A stretch of DNA of 35,198 nucleotides, from positions 1-35,198 of the forward strand of contig JAUXNY010000084.1 of assembly GCA_030682615.1 (NCBI GenBank), given 5' to 3'. The translations under genes were made by a program, and so were the position numbers. The stretch comes from Candidatus Aquicultor sp. (GTDB lineage: Bacteria; Actinomycetota; Aquicultoria; Aquicultorales; Aquicultoraceae). The notes under the pieces were generated by a model. That model worked only from the letters and a program-made list of their open reading frames with translations. It had not been told where the DNA came from and made no database searches. Numbering within the stretch: the first letter of the stretch is position 1; each line of letters starts with the position of its first letter. Positions 31,400 through 35,198 of the stretch are shown piece after piece.

Positions 31400-31627
31400 G
31401 CATTGCTTTTTATCTATCGCCAAGCCGTAAAAGACGCAGCCGCAAAGATCCAATTGACCAAGCGAGCTACCTGTCATACCTTCCGACATTCATTCGCAAC
31501 CCACCTGTTAGAAGCCGGTTACGATATCCGAATACTCTAAGAACTCCTGGGTCACAATGACGTAAAAACAACGATAATTTACCCCCATGTTCTCAACCGC
31601 GGACCAACGGAGTTTGCAGCCTGGTAG
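31400..31627 (+). pseudogene. C-terminal remnant of an integron-integrase-like tyrosine recombinase
   Basis: Frame reads [74 protein letters not shown]; HxxR box and HVLNRG are IntI-like. In-frame TAA at 31538-31540. Confidence 0.88.
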
Positions 31628-31659
31628 ATATGCTGTAAGGTTAAATAAGGCGGTTGCAA
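31623..31659. repeat. Direct repeat copy A (37 bp exact)
   Basis: GGTAGATATGCTGTAAGGTTAAATAAGGCGGTTGCAA, identical to 32854-32890; weaker similarity continues about 35 bp further. Confidence 0.97.
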
Positions 31660-31685
31660 GGAGGGTTAAATAATGATCCGTATAA

Positions 31686-31850
31686 GACGCGTTATGGGCA
31701 AAGGAAGCCGAGAATCGGATTGAAGAAATCAGAACCGGAAAAGTAAAAACCATGCCCGGTGAAGATGTTTTTAAAGAAATCAATCAAAGCTGCCGCACCA
31801 AGCCTTTGCGGGCGAGTTGTCGAACATTGATCGACAGCCATAACCGTTAA
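31686..31850 (+). pseudogene. C-terminal remnant of an addiction-module antitoxin
   Basis: Frame reads DALWAKEAENRIEEIRTGKVKTMPGEDVFKEINQ..., similar to the C-terminus of RelE/ParE-partner addiction-module proteins. TAA lies just upstream in frame and no toxin follows. Confidence 0.7.
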
Positions 31851-31885
31851 AACCAGCGATATTGTGACCAGTATTCACGGTTATG
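31839..31885. repeat. Inverted repeat adjacent to the Fic promoter
   Basis: CATAACCGT (31839-31847) and ACGGTTATG (31877-31885) are exact reverse complements separated by 29 nt, ending 1 bp before the -35 hexamer. Confidence 0.85.
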
Positions 31886-31912
31886 TTGACAAAAGCGTGA
31901 AAAACCTATAAT
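31886..31912 (+). promoter_or_regulatory. Promoter of the fic gene, probably giving a leaderless or near-leaderless mRNA
   Basis: TTGACA (31886-31891) - 15 bp - TATAAT (31907-31912); ATG at 31921 with no Shine-Dalgarno. Confidence 0.65.
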
Positions 31913-31920
31913 TTAACGGT

Positions 31921-32802
31921 ATGGCTAAGATCCTGAATGTCTACAATAAGATCAATACCCTTCGGGAGCGATACTACAGGGCGTCAATAGGCAAAGACGC
32001 GCTTATTAGAATTATCAACGAGGCTGAAGTTGCCGAACAGGTATTTAACTCAAACGCCATCGAAAACAGCACTCTCACTTTAGAAGAAACAGAAAAGATT
32101 CTGCTCCAGATCGACCTCGATCGATATATCTCCGAACGTGAAATATTTGAGGCGAAGAATCTCGCCAGAGTCGTAACGTATATAGATACTAAGGCCAAAG
32201 AGCAAGAACTTTCCCTAAACGTCATTTTAATGCTGCACAAAATGCTTATCTCCAATATCCGCGATGATATTGCCGGCAGGTTTAGGCAAGATCAGGAATA
32301 TGTTCGCGTAGGGAGTCATATCGCGCCTGACCCTCAGGTGGTCGTCGGTCGCCTCGAAAAAATGCTCGCGGAGTTCAATGCCGAAAGTCATATAAATATC
32401 ATTAAGCGTGTAGCAAAGTTGCACCTCGTCTTTGAACACATTCATCCGTTCGTTGACGGTAACGGCCGTATCGGGCGTGTCGTTAATAACTATTTGCTGA
32501 TACGCGAGGGCTTCGTTCCGATCAACATTAAATTTATTGAGAGAAAAAAATATTACGAGGCTTTTCAGGAATTCGACTTAAAGGGTTCGACCAAGATCAT
32601 GGAAGAGATAGTAGGCAAAGCCCTCACCAGCAGTTACCATAAACGGCTGGCATATTTGGAGGGCGCGGAAATAATGACGCTTGCCGATTATGCAAAAAAG
32701 TTTAAATTATCGCACCCAAATATGATTAATAAGGCAAAAAGGCAGACCATCGAAGCGTTTTTGGAGAAGGGCATCTGGAAGATCGGAGTCCCCAATAAAT
32801 AA
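31921..32802 (+). CDS. Fic/DOC-family protein (predicted AMP-transferase) with N-terminal inhibitory motif and C-terminal winged-helix-like region
   Basis: 293 aa; HPFVDGNGRIGRVVNNYLL matches HPFxxGNGRxxR; SNAIEN matches the [S/T]xxxE[G/N] inhibitory helix. Confidence 0.93.
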   Translation: MAKILNVYNKINTLRERYYRASIGKDALIRIINEAEVAEQVFNSNAIENSTLTLEETEKILLQIDLDRYISEREIFEAKNLARVVTYIDTKAKEQELSLNVILMLHKMLISNIRDDIAGRFRQDQEYVRVGSHIAPDPQVVVGRLEKMLAEFNAESHINIIKRVAKLHLVFEHIHPFVDGNGRIGRVVNNYLLIREGFVPINIKFIERKKYYEAFQEFDLKGSTKIMEEIVGKALTSSYHKRLAYLEGAEIMTLADYAKKFKLSHPNMINKAKRQTIEAFLEKGIWKIGVPNK

Positions 32803-32853
32803 TATGAACGAAGCCGAAACCAGAGCCGGGAATAGGGGATTCTCCTAAGTCCC

Positions 32854-32890
32854 GGTAGATATGCTGTAAGGTTAAATAAGGCGGTTGCAA
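32854..32890. repeat. Direct repeat copy B (37 bp exact)
   Basis: Identical to 31623-31659; with copy A it brackets the antitoxin remnant and fic. Confidence 0.97.
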
Positions 32891-33095
32891 AGGGAGTTAG
32901 ATATTGATTCGTATAAAACGCCATGATAAAACAGCGTTTCGTGTCAACAGCTACATCTAGCACTGATTATATCCGCAAGTGACATGTTTTCGCAGGTGTC
33001 TTATATAGCACTAGCAGCAAGTTTGGAGTATTATGTGGGTCAGTATAAACATAATTAGATGTAAAATAGAGTAAAGACGCATGGAGGTGTAAGTT

Positions 33096-33314
33096 ATGAA
33101 GAAAATATCGGCTGCTGATACCCTTGACTTATCCATTCCAGAGAGGATTCAACTGGTGGAAGACATTTGGGACACGATAGCGGAGGGGGCCGACTCTATC
33201 GACTTGAGCGAGGAAGAGAAGAAAATAATTGACGAACGGCTTGACGCATATCATAAAAACCCTAACGCGGGATCGCCATGGGAAGATGTTTTTCAAAGAA
33301 TCGCGAATAGATGA
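33096..33314 (+). CDS. Addiction-module antitoxin (TIGR02574-like)
   Basis: 72 aa; LSIPERIQLVEDIWDTIAEGADSIDLSEEEKKIIDERLDAYHKNPNAGSPWEDVFQRI; GGAGGTG upstream; 4-nt overlap with the toxin. Confidence 0.88.
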   Translation: MKKISAADTLDLSIPERIQLVEDIWDTIAEGADSIDLSEEEKKIIDERLDAYHKNPNAGSPWEDVFQRIANR

Positions 33315-33595
33315 AAAAATATCGTGTTTTAATAAGGCCGGAAGCTGAAGATGATTTAAGGGAAGCATTTTCGTGGTATGAAGACAAAAGACGCGGCCTG
33401 GGACACGATTTTCTTTTACAGGTCGAGGCTGGCTTAAGATTCATAGAAAGATGCCCGTCAATTAATTCACCAGGTTATAAGGAAACAAGGAATCGTCTCA
33501 TTAAAAGATTTCCGTACAAAATAATCTACCTGACAGAGGAAAGTCGAGTAGTCGTTAAGCTCAACCCCCACAAAGCAGCCCGCTTTTACTGGTAA
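33311..33595 (+). CDS. RelE/ParE-type toxin
   Basis: 94 aa; VLIRPEAEDDLREAFSWYEDKRRGLGHDFLLQVEAGLRFIERCP...RFPYKIIYLTEESRVVV. Confidence 0.9.
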   Translation: MKKYRVLIRPEAEDDLREAFSWYEDKRRGLGHDFLLQVEAGLRFIERCPSINSPGYKETRNRLIKRFPYKIIYLTEESRVVVKLNPHKAARFYW

Positions 33596-34650
33596 TCCAC
33601 CCTCATCGTCGCGGGGTCTACCAGCTCTATCCAGGTTTGTCCCCGGTTGAACTTGATTTCGCTTCCTGCGGAATCGAAATAGCGCGTTATTTCCGAGACG
33701 GTTTGGCGCTGCCAGGTGGCAAAAATGACCCTGCCGTCTTGAAAGACCATCGCTTGTCCCGTCCCGCGCAGGTTGAGCTGCATCCTGCCCTTGGGGTCAT
33801 CGGCTATCTTGGCAACCGGGACGTATTGCACGACCACGTTCTTTGCCGATATCAGCTCGTTGTTGGCGGCATCTTTATGCGGTTGTCCCGCCATGAAGCG
33901 GTTATAGGTGTTTTTGTTGCGGTCATATTCGTAGTGGACCCTAAACTCGGGCTTGGAAAAATCCAGGTTGATAGACGCGTTCGACGGGCGCAGCTCGGGT
34001 GCATCGTCGTCCTTGAAGTTCGGCTTCTGATAGAAGACCTGCGATTCAAAGCCCCGGTCCTTAGCTTTGCTCCACAATTTCTCGGTAGAAGTGTAGAGGT
34101 TATGTGGCGCTTTGCGCTTTTTTATGCGCCAGTAAGCCTCGCTGTTGGCGAACTCATCGAGGTCGGCTACGTCCAGGTTCTTTATGACTTCGTAGACGGT
34201 CGCCGGGCCGCCGCAGTGCACATACAACGCATTGTACGCCCGGGCGAGGTCGACGAAGTACTCGCGCGCGCTCCGCACCGGCCCAATCGTCGCGACACCT
34301 TCGTGGAGAAAGACCGCCATGAAGCGCGTGATACCGCCTTCGGCGACGGTCTCATATACGACGCACGCGTCGCTCAAACCGGATTGCGGACGCGCGTCGA
34401 CGTGGTTTTCAATCATGACTGCGAGTGGGCGGCGCGTCGCGTTAGGTTCATGGGTGTATTCGCCGTCTATGGGACAGGGGAACTCGGGTTGTGGAGCTTC
34501 CGTCGTAGTCGTAGTAGGAGTCTGCGCAATCGCTTGCTCGTCTTCCAAGACCGGTCGCTCATTGACGAGCGGCCATATAACGGTAGCCGAAACTGCTGTC
34601 ATCAACAGCAACGATAGCAATATCGCTAGTATGATATAGATTGGTTTCAT
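33586..34650 (-). CDS. DUF3048 (YerB-like) membrane-anchored protein
   Basis: 354 aa; N-terminal TM/signal segment, then PLAVMIENHVDARPQSGLSDACVVYETVAEGGITRFMAVFLHE...GPVRSAREYFVDLARAYNALYVHCGG. Confidence 0.93.
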   Translation of the reverse strand: MKPIYIILAILLSLLLMTAVSATVIWPLVNERPVLEDEQAIAQTPTTTTTEAPQPEFPCPIDGEYTHEPNATRRPLAVMIENHVDARPQSGLSDACVVYETVAEGGITRFMAVFLHEGVATIGPVRSAREYFVDLARAYNALYVHCGGPATVYEVIKNLDVADLDEFANSEAYWRIKKRKAPHNLYTSTEKLWSKAKDRGFESQVFYQKPNFKDDDAPELRPSNASINLDFSKPEFRVHYEYDRNKNTYNRFMAGQPHKDAANNELISAKNVVVQYVPVAKIADDPKGRMQLNLRGTGQAMVFQDGRVIFATWQRQTVSEITRYFDSAGSEIKFNRGQTWIELVDPATMRVDYQ

Positions 34651-34800
34651 ATAATAAAGCAGCTCTCAAACAGTACTGTATGCAAGCCCCTTGCGGGGTT
34701 CCTTTGTAGGATAAACCTGGTCGAGCCATTAGTCAAGCTGTCCCGAGCGTTCGCGATAACGTCCCTGCCGGGTAGCGGTCCTTAATAAAGCCATAATAAT

Positions 34801-34829
34801 TTGATTCGTACCGCTAAAATGACTAAAAT
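34801..34829 (+). promoter_or_regulatory. Candidate promoter for fabZ
   Basis: TTGATT (34801-34806) - 17 bp - TAAAAT (34824-34829), 33 nt upstream of the GTG start. Confidence 0.55.
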
Positions 34830-34862
34830 CGTAAGAGAGATCGATAATTGGAGGATAAGCTT

Positions 34863-35198
34863 GTGCTAGGAATAGAAGAGATAAAGCGGATAATACCGCA
34901 CCGTTACCCGTTCTTGCTCATCGACCAGATTCTCGAATATGAACCCGGCAAATGGGCAAAAGGTCTTAAAAACGTCACGGTCAATGAGCCGTTTTTCGCG
35001 GGACATTTCCCGGACTACCCGGTGATGCCGGGCGTTCTTATCGTCGAAGCATTGGCGCAGGTAGGCGCGGTATCCATCTTGAGCCTCGAGGCGAACAAGG
35101 GAAAAATCGCGTTTTTCGCCGGCATCGACGGATTTCGCTTCAAAAGACAAGTTCTGCCGGGAGACCAGCTCACCCTCGAAGTGGAAATCACGAAGTCC
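34863..35198 (+). CDS. fabZ: 3-hydroxyacyl-ACP dehydratase FabZ (3' end outside window)
   Basis: GTG start after [78 protein letters not shown]. Absent from the ORF track because no stop lies in the window. Confidence 0.96.
   Translation, partial: MLGIEEIKRIIPHRYPFLLIDQILEYEPGKWAKGLKNVTVNEPFFAGHFPDYPVMPGVLIVEALAQVGAVSILSLEANKGKIAFFAGIDGFRFKRQVLPGDQLTLEVEITKS

Noticed and set aside
31623-32890. Interpretation of the 37-bp repeats as integron attC sites, prompted by the nearby IntI-like remnant and GTTAAAT/GTTAGAT matching GTTRRRY
   Set aside because: I found no matching RYYYAAC arm after the fic stop and no attC-like long imperfect inverted repeat; the repeats are plain direct repeats. A covariance-model search (IntegronFinder) would settle it.
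31508-32963. Two minus-strand ORFs (31508-31783, 32688-32963) sharing ATALFNLTAYLPG as a protein repeat family
   Set aside because: The shared peptide is just the antisense translation of the 37-bp DNA repeat; the rest of the ORFs is unrelated.
33637-34617. 326-aa plus-strand ORF opposite DUF3048
   Set aside because: Mirror ORF of a well-supported conserved minus-strand gene.

Overview
This window looks like core chromosome of a moderately GC-rich, Gram-positive-type bacterium. Lineage is inferred only from gene order and was not tested. In order it contains: the 3' end of an HtrA-like protease; rlmH; a solo BlaI/MecI-family repressor; nfo and argS (minus strand); lysA-hom-thrC-thrB; a calcineurin-like phosphoesterase overlapping a cyclic-2,3-diphosphoglycerate (cDPG) synthetase and a 2-phosphoglycerate kinase; a small transaldolase; rho-rpmE-DUF1385-prfA-prmC-tsaC-rpiB-glyA-dCMP deaminase; a complete F-type ATP synthase operon (atpZ-I-B-E-F-H-A-G-D-C); murA; an accessory patch; and DUF3048 lipoprotein/fabZ. 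The accessory patch (about 30.44-33.6 kb) holds a purE 3' fragment, a beta-carbonic anhydrase, a decayed integron-type tyrosine recombinase, a decayed antitoxin, 37-bp exact direct repeats flanking a Fic gene, and an intact ParE/RelE-type toxin-antitoxin pair. Items most worth follow-up: (1) the phosphoesterase + cDPG synthetase + 2-PGK operon, with a possible ATA start and a hidden 34-aa membrane ORF in its long leader; (2) a promoter plus terminator-like hairpin directly in front of the rpmE ribosome-binding site, a candidate L31 attenuator; (3) in-frame TAA codons interrupting lysA and the conserved C-terminus of prmC; (4) the decayed, repeat-flanked Fic/TA island; (5) repeated CAGTACTR-like sites around a consensus promoter of the BlaI-family gene. 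No tRNA, rRNA or CRISPR array was recognised. All homology calls are by reading motifs; no database search was run.
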